Source: Clusia tigrina (taxonomy: Eukaryota; Arthropoda; Insecta; Diptera; Clusiidae). Taken from it: a DNA stretch of 64,000 nt. The position numbers and the translations under genes are program-made. This document shows, piece by piece, positions 10,201 through 20,140 of the stretch (position 1 is its first letter; every line of letters begins with the position of its first letter). The notes below the pieces were generated by a model, which was not told the origin of the DNA, did no database searches, and worked only from the letters and a program-made list of their open reading frames with translations. The stretch covers positions 17,132,001 to 17,196,000 of the forward strand of contig OV050033.1 in the NCBI GenBank assembly GCA_920105625.2, given 5' to 3'.

Positions 10201-12359
10201 AATACACAAAAAAAAATTCGTTTAAAAATTTCGCACAAATTAAATTAATAAATGAAAATTAGCGAAAGTGTTCTTCACATCCTTATCAAATCTGGTGACG
10301 TGGGCAGAGATGAGGGTGCCACGTGTTGAGTGTGTTGAGAAAAACAAAATTCTTGATTCTTTCAGACTGATAAATTGAATAAATTTTTATATTTCTTTAT
10401 TTCCGATTTTTTTGTGTGTGTTTTGTTGTTGTTGTTCGGAAAGAGACACATTGAAGATCAGACAGTGGCGGTACAATAAAAAAGATACATTCCCCTTTAC
10501 TATATTAAAAGTTGAGTATGCAAACAAACAAAAGGGTAGCATATCAGAAATAGCCTTGAAAGTTATTTTCGGGAGGAAAAGAAAACATTTTAAAATAATT
10601 TTCGTCAAATAACTTGAAAAACTATTAAAAAATATATTAAAAAATATATTAATAATTTCAAAAGAAAGGTTTGGTTATTAAGATACTAAACTAAAGGACT
10701 GGAATAGAAACTTAAGACTTTTTCCCAGACTCTCCTATAATAAAAACTTAGGTCTAGCATTCTACAAACGATTATGTCAGTGGCGAATTCTTTATATTAT
10801 GCTATTAAATTATATTATTATATTAATTTCTATATATTATTAGACAATTGTTGTTGCTTTTCGCGGAGATTCACAGAAATGTTGTAAGTCCACAGTGGTG
10901 ATGCAATAAAAACATATAAGCAAATATACTTAAATACATTTAAACGTTAAACATATATAAGAGAGTATTTCTCTACGAAGCTGTTGAGCAAGTCCACACT
11001 GTAGGTTAAAATGTTATGCCACCGTAATAATTGTCAGAAGGAGAATTATTGAAACATTTTGGCAGATCATATTACTATATCGCACACACCACTTGTTCTC
11101 ATGAGAGATCTTTCAATAAAAGGCAATTTTTCCCGAAGGAGACATTATGTCCCAGAAAGCAACCGCACACCAACTATGAACCCTCCTAGGAATCGAGCCT
11201 GGGCCTTCATCTACTACATTTGTTCATCCAAACAACGACTCTAACTGCAGGTAGTGAATTCACTGAACAATGTCAATTCGTATATAAATACTCTCATACC
11301 AAATAATTTGAGGTGTACTGATTTATTCATATATACATTATAAATTATGTTCTCGTAGAGCTGAAAGCCCTAAGAATAAGAATTGATTCTTATCTTTCTT
11401 TTGTAAATAAATAAATAAATAAATAAGTTCTCGTACTGAAAAATCTTCTTGCTCTTCATAGCCAAAATTTCGGTACAAGAAATAGTTGTATATTAGTTTT
11501 CCTACTTCCACATATTAGCACAAAACTATAAAAAATGTAGTAGACCTCTTTGAATGGACATATTGTTTCTTTGGAAAGATGGGCGAGAAATAACATTATC
11601 TTTCAGCTACTACCAAAGAAAGTTATGTAGCAGAAAGTTTGTTGGACTGAGATAATCTATCATGGGTAAATTTTAAGTATATGTTCCTCGATTGTTTGAA
11701 ATATCCTCACTTTTTCAGCTTCAAATACCTTCTAGTCGTGCCCTCTTTATTCTTCAAGCTATCTGATCAATCTTCAACCTATTCAATCATCATCAAAATC
11801 GTTTTTATTGGAATTTTTCCTTTGGGTATTGAGGTTTCAGGACTCTTTCTACTTAAAATGCCTTCCATTCATTCAATTTAGGATTCCTCAATCTGCCTGA
11901 TAATTGTAATTACAAAAGCTTGGATATTTATTTTTTCGATGTTTGCAGATTCAGAAAGTTTGGAGGGTTTCATCTTTTTTGCCCTTAGTAACAAGTACTT
12001 TGGAGTGTTTTTTGAGCTTAGGAACAGGAAATTTTGAGCTTTCTCTGCGGTTAGTACGAAGGTTTTTAACTAAAGCTGACTTCCAAAGATCATCTTTCAG
12101 TCGAGTCAAAGGTGATTACTGCATTACTTGAAGCTTCTTATGAAATTATTGCTTTATTATTTCCCTAATTATTTCTTTAATATTTGTTATTAACTAAACC
12201 ACAATTTATGCACTAACAGCCACGCCGGTTAAAGGTTTACTTCCTCTTTTTTTTAATAACAAGCCCGATCATTTTATATATATTTTATAATAGAAATGCC
12301 ACGGTTCAATGTTCACAAATTACTTCAAATTTTCTACATAATAATTATTTAATAGTTTG
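10201..12359. other. Intergenic AT-rich DNA, no gene recognised
   Basis: No supported coding region. Contents are a short (AATA)n at about 11405-11425, a SINE-like segment at 11150-11250 (listed separately) and otherwise featureless AT-rich sequence. Confidence 0.5.
11150..11250 (-). mobile_element. Possible tRNA-derived SINE remnant
   Basis: On the minus strand GGCTCGATTCC (11199-11189) resembles a Pol III B box (consensus GGTTCGANTCC). About 40-50 bp upstream on that strand, GTTAGAGTCGTTGTTTGGA could be a worn A-box region. No cloverleaf closes, so this is not a functional tRNA gene. It may be a SINE head or chance. Confidence 0.3.
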
Positions 12360-13008
12360 TTTTTTCATAGCACACTTTGCCCAACACCACCACTGCACTG
12401 ACTCTCTGCTCCAGTGCACAGCATGAGCGGAGGAGCACACACAACGACAGACAGACATCAGCGTGATAACAGATTCTTATCTGCTGAGCACACTCACTCG
12501 CCTCTCCGCGCCATAAATACCGGTAGCAAAGTTTATTTTCGCATTGAGGGAAAAATTCGATGTCCGCACTAAAAAATTACGGGCGTTTTTTTGTTGCTGC
12601 TTCACTTAATGACACTAATTAAATAAAAACAATTGCTATTTAAATAATGCACTTCGCTCCCACGCGGTTACCACCCCCAAGCAGCCGCAGCAGCACTCAC
12701 ACGACGTCAACACTTTTTTCTTTGTTGTTGTTGTTGTTGTTCTTGTTCGGCTCTGGCTTCTTACGTTAACCGGCGCTGCGACTAAGACCGTGCTCCAACT
12801 AAGACTGAGACCGACACCAAGAACACATCACGGCTTGCGCTTCTTCTCAAGACTGACTGACTGAGCGCCTACCAACTACTGAGCACGGACGGAGAAGAAC
12901 GGCGAAGCCATTGAGAGGGCCGGCCGGTCAGACCAGAGACCAGAGACCAGAGACTAGAAGCCACACCAGGCCGGAGCAGTGCTGGCCGGAGCAGAGCGTC
13001 CGTAGATA
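12360..13008 (+). promoter_or_regulatory. Promoter-like block with possible 5' non-coding exon
   Basis: This G+C-richer island carries a TATA-like CCATAAATACC (about 12512), paired GATA sites (GATAACAGATTCTTATC near 12463) and a purine/CA-rich leader-like stretch (12781-13008). It ends at ATA|GTGAGT, a good plus-strand donor, followed by a (TTG)n-rich stretch typical of fly introns. There is no long reading frame, so any exon would be non-coding. No downstream plus-strand coding exon could be tied to it. The 48-codon frame starting ATGAGCGGAGGAGC at about 12423 matches nothing I know. Confidence 0.35.
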
Positions 13009-13068
13009 GTGAGTGGTACGTATTCGTATGCTTCAATTAAATTTCGTTTCGTTTTATAATGTTGCGTC

Positions 13069-13078
13069 GTTGTTTTTT

Positions 13079-13109
<31 letters not shown>

Positions 13110-13390
13110 GCTGTTGTGTGCTGCTAGTGTTATTTCTGTTGGTTTGTTCTTTTTGTGTTTGTTGTTGTTGTGCCGTGCCGGGAATACGTGAGTGCGCGAG
13201 CTTGTATTTCATTGTATGCGTACTTTCGTTGATTGGCTTTTATTATTGTTTAGTTTCTCTGTTGTTGTTGTGGTTTTTTGCGTTCTTTGATACTTGTTTG
13301 TTGTTGTTGTTGTTGTTGTAGTTTCTGCGTTCGCTGATGCTTCTTCTTGTTGTTGGTGTTGTTGTTGTTGCTGTCCCTGTGTAGTGATTA
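13069..13390. repeat. (TTG)n / (GTT)n trinucleotide clusters
   Basis: Several runs of GTT repeats occur at about 13080-13108, 13160-13170, 13261-13270, 13300-13319 and 13349-13370. They generate leucine/valine/cysteine-only frames on one strand and asparagine/threonine-only frames on the other, none of which is taken as a gene. Confidence 0.8.
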
Positions 13391-13734
13391 CTACAATTAT
13401 TCTCTTTTAGCATTTCGCTTTTCAACAAAGCCGATTTAAAGCGCTCTCTCGCTCCCGCTCTCTTTCTGGCTTATCTCTAGTTCTATAAGAGTTGCTTGCT
13501 ATATTTATGGAAGCGCGGGTATTCTGTAACCGGAATAATAGGTTATCAGAGGCCAGGCGAGTAATAGCGGATGGCGACGAAGTTGAGGATGATTCGCAAT
13601 GAAACGCTGAATTGTCATTGACATTAATTCTGTTCTTATTTAGATGTGAATAATTAATCTTCCATACGCATGAATTTCGAAAGCAATTTTTACGGAGAGA
13701 GTGAGAGAGGGGTAGAGTGTGAAACAGAGAGATA

Positions 13735-14003
13735 GAGAGGGAGAGAGAGAGAGATATACAGAGATAGAGATAGATATAAAGATAGATATAGAGATAGAGA
13801 TAGAGATAGAGATAGAGATAGAGATAGAGATAGAGATAGAGATAGAGATAGAGATAGAGATAGAGATAGAGATAGAGATAGAGATAGAGATAGAGATAGA
13901 GATAGAGATAGAGATAGAGATAGAGATAGAGATAGAGATGTAGATAGATATATAGAAAGAGATATAGATAGATATATAGACAGAGATATAGATACAGATA
14001 GAT
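13735..14003. repeat. GAGATA hexanucleotide satellite, first block
   Basis: The core 13790-13937 is an almost perfect run of GAGATA. The flanks (13740-13790 and 13938-14003) hold variant units such as GATATA and GACAGA. All three minus-strand frames and two plus-strand frames are open because the unit contains no stop in them. The resulting EI, DR, IS, SL or YL dipeptide frames are artefacts. Confidence 0.97.
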
Positions 14004-14202
14004 ATGGGGTCAGTGAGGATAATCTTAAGATAAAGTGGCTGACTGCCTCTAGGAAGGGTCAGGGCGATCCTTACAGAGAACTTCTCCAAGAAGGCTCACT
14101 GCCTCCTCGTGGCGACCCCGGGTAATGGTATACCAGCATCAGCTGAATATTAGCCAGAGTGAGCGGGGTTTGGTTCGGGCTAAAGTCCCACACTACGGCT
14201 TA
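14004..14202. other. Unique spacer between the two hexamer blocks
   Basis: A ~200-bp, G+C-richer unique segment (for example TGGCGACCCCGGG near 14112 and GTGAGCGGGGTTTGG near 14158) interrupts the hexamer array. It has no open frame of note and no tRNA fold. It could be an inserted element fragment. Confidence 0.4.
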
Positions 14203-15152
14203 AGATAGAGATAGATATAGAGATAGAGATGGTAATAGGGATAGAGATAGAGAAAGAGATAGAGATAGAGATAGAGATAGAGATAGAGATAGAGATAGAG
14301 ATAGAGATAGAGATAGAGATAGAGATAGAGATAGAGATAGATATAGAGATAGAGATAGAGATAGAGATAGAGATAGAGATAGAGATAGAGATAGAGATAG
14401 AGATAGAGATAGAGATAGAGATAGAGATAGAGATAGAGATAGAGATAGAGATAGAGATAGAGATAGAGATAGAGATAGAGATAGAGATAGAGATAGAGAT
14501 AGAGATAGAGATAGAGATAGAGATAGAGATAGAGATAGAGATAGAGATAGAGATAGAGATAGAGATAGAGATAGAGATAGAGATAGAGATAGAGATAGAG
14601 ATAGAGATAGAGATAGAGATAGAGATAGAGATAGAGATAGAGATAGAGATAGAGATAGATATAGAGATAGAGATAGAGATAGAGATAGAGATAGAGATAG
14701 AGATAGAGATAGAGATAGAGATAGAGATAGAGATAGAGATAGAGATAGAGATAGAGATAGAGATAGAGATAGAGATAGAGATAGAGATAGAGATAGAGAT
14801 AGAGATAGAGATAGAGATAGAGATAGAGATAGAGATAGAGATAGAGATAGAGATAGAGATAGAGATAGAGATAGAGATAGAGATAGAGATAGAGATAGAG
14901 ATAGAGATAGAGATAGAGATAGAGATAGAGATAGAGATAGAGAAAGAGATAGAGATAGAGATAGAGATAGAGATAGAGATAGAGATAGAGATAGAAATGG
15001 AGATAGAGAAAGAGAAAGATGCAGAGATAGAGATAGAGGTTGAGATAGAGATAGAGGAAGAGACTGAGACAGAGATAAAGATAGAGGTTGAGATAGAGAT
15101 AGAGACAGAGGCACAGATAGAGATAGAGAGAGAGAGAGAGAGAGGGCGAGAA
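14203..15152. repeat. GAGATA hexanucleotide satellite, main block (~950 bp)
   Basis: This is a nearly pure GAGATA run with rare single variants (GATATA at about 14338 and 14656; GAAAGA at about 14940). It becomes progressively degenerate after 14990 (GGAAGAGACTGAGACAG and similar). Each unit contains GATA, so the block offers well over 100 tandem GATA sites. Array length is prone to assembly collapse, so the true size may differ. Confidence 0.97.
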
Positions 15153-15690
15153 AGAGAAACTGATAGAGGATAACTGGTATATGCGATCTTCCAGTACCTC
15201 AGAGAATTTTTACTACCTAATATTTCACACACCTCAACGCGCAGCTACACAAAGTAGAAAACCTCAGAGAGAACATCTTCTTCTGTCGAATCTGAAGAGT
15301 CTCTTTTTTGACAGACATTTTCACATATATTTCTCCCATTTTCCTAGGTAAATTGTGTATTGAAGATAACAAAAAGAAATCGAATCTATGATATCAGATC
15401 ACATAGATTCTCTATGATTGTATCCACCTTTTCTTTCTAGGCCTTCTAATCTATTGTAAAAATCGACTGTAAAAATGTACTGTACTCTCTGTAATCCATC
15501 TACCGAACTCTCGGGAGAAAGTTTTCGGTATAACTTTGGTACATCTTTTGACAGATGGGCCGAAGGAACTCTCTCTTCCACCTCGCTTCCTTTTATATGA
15601 ATTCATTTGTTATGTGCTTGAATGCCATTAAACCGAAAATTGAGTTGTTTGTCTCTTCGTGATTGAATAAGAGGCAAAGGCCACATAAGA
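15153..15690. other. Unassigned DNA
   Basis: No gene is recognised. A short imperfect hairpin at 15501-15530 (TACCGAA ... TTCGGTA) encloses CTCTCGGGAGA, echoing the hairpin at 747-760. Confidence 0.4.
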
Positions 15691-16492
15691 ATAATGTAAC
15701 TGAGATGGTGAGAAAGCGGAATAATGCCAATTTCCCATTGTATGACATAAATGTCATTTTCGTTTAGTTTTACTTTTCTTTTTGATGTGAACAAGAAGAA
15801 TACTAACCGACAATCACTCTGATAAACATGGTGAGAGCATTGCATAAAGCTAAGTTCACATTGTGTGACAACAGTGTCACTTTCGTTAAGTTTGCTCTAA
15901 TTTTCATGTGAAGAATAAGTGTGTTTCACATAGTGCCATTTTCTTTCGAGTTCTTATGAAGAGAGAATTCTGATAGGCATAATGAGTTGAGCAACATTTT
16001 AATCAAGTTCAAATTATGTGACAAGAGAGTCATTTTCGTTAAGTTTCCTCCTATCTTTTGATGTGAGGAAGAAGAAAATCGTCAATCATGATGAAACCAC
16101 ATAATGCGGAGTGTCATTTTCTTTAAGATTTCTCTTTCTTTTTGGTGTGAACGCGAGTATAAAATGGCAAGAAAGTAACTTTGATTGACATGATGAGAAC
16201 GCAGCATAATACCAACTTCTCAATTCCAATTTCGTTAAGTTGACTCTTTCATTTTAATGTGAAGAATACGGAAACCTAAATGCTATGATCGACATGCTAA
16301 GTTCACATTATGTGACAAGAGTGTCATGTTCGTTAAGTTCTGTCTTTCCTTTTGATGTGAAGACGAAAAGAACCGAAACAAACACTTTGATTGATATAGT
16401 GAGAAAGCAATATTTTAGTCCAGTTCACATTATGTGACAAGAGTGTCATGTTCGTTAAGTTTTCTCTTTGGGGGTGAATAAAAGACAAAACT
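15691..16492. repeat. Degenerate tandem repeat, ~85-125-bp spacing
   Basis: A recurring block resembles TTCACATTATGTGACAAGAG followed by TGTCATTTTCGTTAAGTT and CTTTTTGATGTGAA. Recognisable copies lie near 15725, 15850, 15920, 16010, 16105, 16215, 16300 and 16425. Spacing and sequence are eroded. CACATTATGTG within the unit is a near-palindrome. No coding potential is visible. Confidence 0.7.
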
Positions 16493-17380
16493 AGACAGAC
16501 ATAACACGGTGAATACGCAGCCTAAGATTTTGCTAGTCCCAACTCTGAAGAATCTATTCAAGATCATATAAGATCATATTAAAGATCATAAGCCCCACAC
16601 GTGTGCCTCTCCATCCAGAATTTAAAATTATTATCATGTTATTGAAAATTTGGCTTAAACTCATCCACATTAGTAGACACCAACCCGATAAGACTGCGAA
16701 GCGGAACTGAATCCGCTCATCCACATGCGTAAAATCGTTGGCTTTGAAAATGTCGGGCTCTATGAGGGTTTATCGGGTAAATCTTATCATTGCGGTTCAT
16801 TGAACAGAGCAGCACGAGCCATGTTTGCAGCCGTGCTTTCAGCACAGTATTTCAAAATTAAATGTTTATAATTTACGTGTCTTACCCGGCACAGCGAAGA
16901 GCTGCACAAACTTGACCTACTGGTGGAAAAAACAAGGAGCGAAGACTGCGAGGCGCACATTAAAAGCAGATGCCGCAGAAATTTTCCAAACCCTTAACTT
17001 CACTCCTACTCGTATTTTACGTCATTCAGTCAGTACGGACCCAACGCAGCAAAATGAACATCCTTTGTAATGATCCTTTGAAAAGGACCACAGACAAACT
17101 GGCGAAAAAGAGCGGCAACAGCAGCGCATCGTTAAAAATCATTTATCACTTTTTATAGATTCCCTAGTGAGGGAGACGGCGACCGAGGGGGTTGGACGAA
17201 GCAAACGCGGCACTAAATCAAAGCAGAGGAAATTTTCTGCTTACACGGCAGCGCACCAAAGGCGTTTAGCATGCGGCTGATGAAGATATGAGGCGGCATA
17301 AGCGGAACTTCAAACACGCTACAGTGAAAATTGATGTGAAGACACATAACAAAATCCACTTATGGAGGAGAGAATGTAAG
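16493..17380. other. Intergenic DNA, no gene recognised
   Basis: Only short frames occur and none resembles a known protein. ACCCGATAA (about 16683) and TTATCGGGT (about 16770) form a small inverted repeat. The stretch is somewhat G+C-richer than its neighbours but has no identifiable exon. Confidence 0.4.
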
Positions 17381-17500
17381 TGAAGGAACTCAGTGTGTCA
17401 GGCTTGAGAAGAAAGGCAAGCCGTCGTGTGTTCTTGTTCTAGGTCTCGGTCTCAGTCTTAGTTGGAGCATGGTCTCAGTCTTAGTTGGAGCACGGTCTCA
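17381..17500 (-). repeat. Inverted copy of part of the 12.8-kb promoter-like block
   Basis: The plus strand from about 17400 (CTTGAGAAGAAAGGCAAGCC, a TGTGTTCTTG block, then GGTCTCAGTCTTAGTTGGAG) matches the reverse complement of about 12781-12855. Within it GGTCTCAGTCTTAGTTGGAG occurs twice in tandem (17447-17505), whereas the 12.8-kb partner has it once. The similarity is easy to see over roughly 75 bp. Confidence 0.75.
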
Positions 17501-20140
17501 CAATTTTTGTAGTGGTTTATTCAGAGGCGGACCAACTTGGTTACTGCCTCCATTTGAGGTGGGCCTCATTTTTCAGCCAGGCTTCTTTCATACACTAGTC
17601 ACATTTTATAGTGTGCGAGTATGTTCAATATTCCTTTACAACGCCCAAAGAAACATACGTGGCAACGTCTACTTACGAAAATTAGGTTATTGTTCGATGA
17701 CTGGATTCTTTCAAGTAATATAAAAACCTTTATTTGGCCTTTACCTTTAATTAACAGTAATTCCCTGAAGAAATTGATTCACTTTAATTCACTACAATAG
17801 TTTAACAAGCTTTCCTTCCATCTCACATTATCCACCTGCTCCTTCCCATTAGCAACTGACTTCCCACTGTTATACGGTCTTCAGTTATACGAATACATTG
17901 CCAATTGGTGCACACGATATAGCAACATCATGCCTTTCATGTGTTATATGGTAACAAAAAGAGACAACATCAATAATAACTTGTCACTAATGTCTTAAAG
18001 CGTTAGAGAAAACGAGGCAGCAATAGTAACGCCCATCGAATGTTCTAGGTATAGTGTGAATACCCCAGCAATCATTTCAATATCATGTTTACCTTAAAAG
18101 ACTTTCTCGTCACAATATATATTCCTGACTGCTTCCTGAGTTTAGTCATGCGCCACGCCTTTTATATGTATCGAGTAATCCATCATATTTTCTTCACTAC
18201 GGAAGGATATTGTAAATAGTCCAGAAATATTATTGAGAAGTATTCTTATTATTATACCTTGTTTCCTTGTTTCCGGAATGAGTTCTAGCAAGTAAGACCT
18301 TCGCCTCGAAGCGAAAAATATGTTGAAAGAAACATTTTGAAGCCGTGCCCGGGGCTTCTGGAGAAAGAGGAGAACTCAACTGAGTTTTAATCACTTTGAA
18401 TTTAAAAGAACTGCTGTCGCCGTTCGGAACAGAAATGTTTCTATTGCCAGCACCATTTGACGGCTTCCAAGTCAATAAAGGTGTTTAAGCCTCTTTAGGC
18501 TTCCATAGTATGTAGAACCGTGCGAGTTCTGGTGTTGGGCATGTAGTCCTTAAACCAGTAGTTTAGTGTGCGAGACTTCTTGACGGTTGATACTGAAAAC
18601 TGAGCTTAGCTGAGTTGCTACTTTTCAATCGAAATATTCCACTCAAATAATCGTGAAATCTTTATTTGGCAATTTAGAGTTAATTAAAATAGTTACGCGG
18701 AGTTGCCCAATTGTGACTTCGAGACCCTTTCAGTGCCCTTAAATTTTTATATTATTATTTGAGTCAATATCCTTATACATCCCGAGGTTTTTGCTGGTAA
18801 GTCTCTTCTTCCAGTCTCGGTCCTCACATTCTCACCCGATTACTCGTATCTAACATGTAATTTTTTCTGAAATGATTACAGAATTTGTGCCAGATCTCTG
18901 CTTATCGTCAAGCACACTAAACCAGGATTAGTCCGAAGGGACGAATAGGAGCTTTTGGTGATTCCTTGATTACAACAGCTGTACCATAACCCTGCTTATC
19001 GTCCAGCAAACTGAACCAATCAAGAATCAGAATCAATGTTTTGCAGAACAGGAACGTTTGGTTATCCGAGGATAGTGTGTGAAAAGTACGATTTTAACAG
19101 ACCGATCCACCAACCTAGGAACCTACCAACGGATCTCCACTAGGAGTCTGGAGTTTCTAGAGTTTAAATTCACTCCTTGACCATCTCAAAGTTAACCTGT
19201 CGATGGTGCTATTTCGTTGCAGCTGATGGACTCATATTACTGCCTATTTAGCTGCTTCCAAACCTATTTACACCACCCTACAGGTTATGTAGGGTGCAAA
19301 CGGTAGAAGTGCAAAACACTTGAGTCTAAGGCCGCGCAGTAACGGAAGCGCGTAATGCAAAACATTGTGGGGCAAATGATTTATGCGGACCCAAAGGACG
19401 AAAGATATTTTACAACGTTGAATGAGAGAACGAGAAAAACTTCATAAAAAGGTCGGCCGCAAACCGCATTCAAGCTGGTCTGCTGCTGAAGAAACCGAAG
19501 TCGAGATGCGGAAATTGCGCAGAATTTATAACAAGGATTAAAGCAGATAGGCTGAAAGAGTTTATGCCACTCATAAATAGATTAGGTACTCTCAGCGGTA
19601 TGGGTTGAATGTAGGGTATGGCAACTGTCACATACACCACTCCACTATGCGAACTGTAATGTTCTCCTTGAGCGTCAATGTCAACACCCAAAACAGCTGT
19701 GAATGGTGAATTGAAACCAAAATATATATACAAATACACACACACACGAACACACACACACACATAAGCAGTCACTTCATCACAGCGGCTGTGGTGGCGC
19801 TTAGTCCTGATAAAAGCGGCCAACGGTAAATAAGCGAATGAAAAGTAAGTAAATGCAGGAAAAATCCTCGTCTCAGTTTGGCGCATTTCCGCAGGCCACT
19901 TTCGCCTGCAGCCAGATGCGCGTAAACTCTTTGAAGTGTTGCTCAAAGGACATTTCAAAGGACATTCTGTATTTACACGTTGGTATGGCGTATATTAAAG
20001 GAATGTTTTTTTTTTCATTATTGTAATACAATCACAAAAACTATTTGGTAGAAACCTAACTAGACAAACACTACGAGGTCTTAAATTATAACTTTCCGAC
20101 GTTGGAGCTCTTAAACTAGTTCAACAGCGACGACAGCGAA
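17501..20140. other. Intergenic DNA downstream of LKR/SDH; no gene recognised
   Basis: The stretch probably includes the LKR/SDH 3' untranslated region at its right end. A segment at 18281-18345 resembles part of the SINE-like sequence at 40858-41000 (listed separately). A (CA)n run sits at about 19735-19765. The minus-strand frame 19470-19958 spans that CA run and looks non-coding. A short minus-strand frame from about 19980 to 19887 (MSFEMSFEQHFKEFTRIW...) has coding-like composition but ends in a stop with no splice site, so I do not call it. Confidence 0.4.
18281..18345 (-). mobile_element. Partial copy of the same SINE-like body
   Basis: The segment aligns with 40865-40930 over about 45-50 bp (CCTTCGNCTCGAAGNGAAAA ... 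GAAANCATTTTGNAG) but lacks the tRNA-like head. Similarity was judged by eye. Confidence 0.4.

Noticed and set aside
13013..13321. Leucine/cysteine-rich 102-codon frame
   Set aside because: Produced by GTT repeats; it sits after a donor-like site in probable intron.
14180..15232. 350-codon minus-strand and 314-codon plus-strand open frames over the hexamer satellite
   Set aside because: They encode only IS, SL or EI dipeptides, are open in several frames at once and follow from a stop-free repeat unit.
19470..19958. 162-codon minus-strand frame next to LKR/SDH
   Set aside because: It reads through a CA microsatellite (VCVCVRVCV), resembles no family, and a different frame looks more coding-like at its start.
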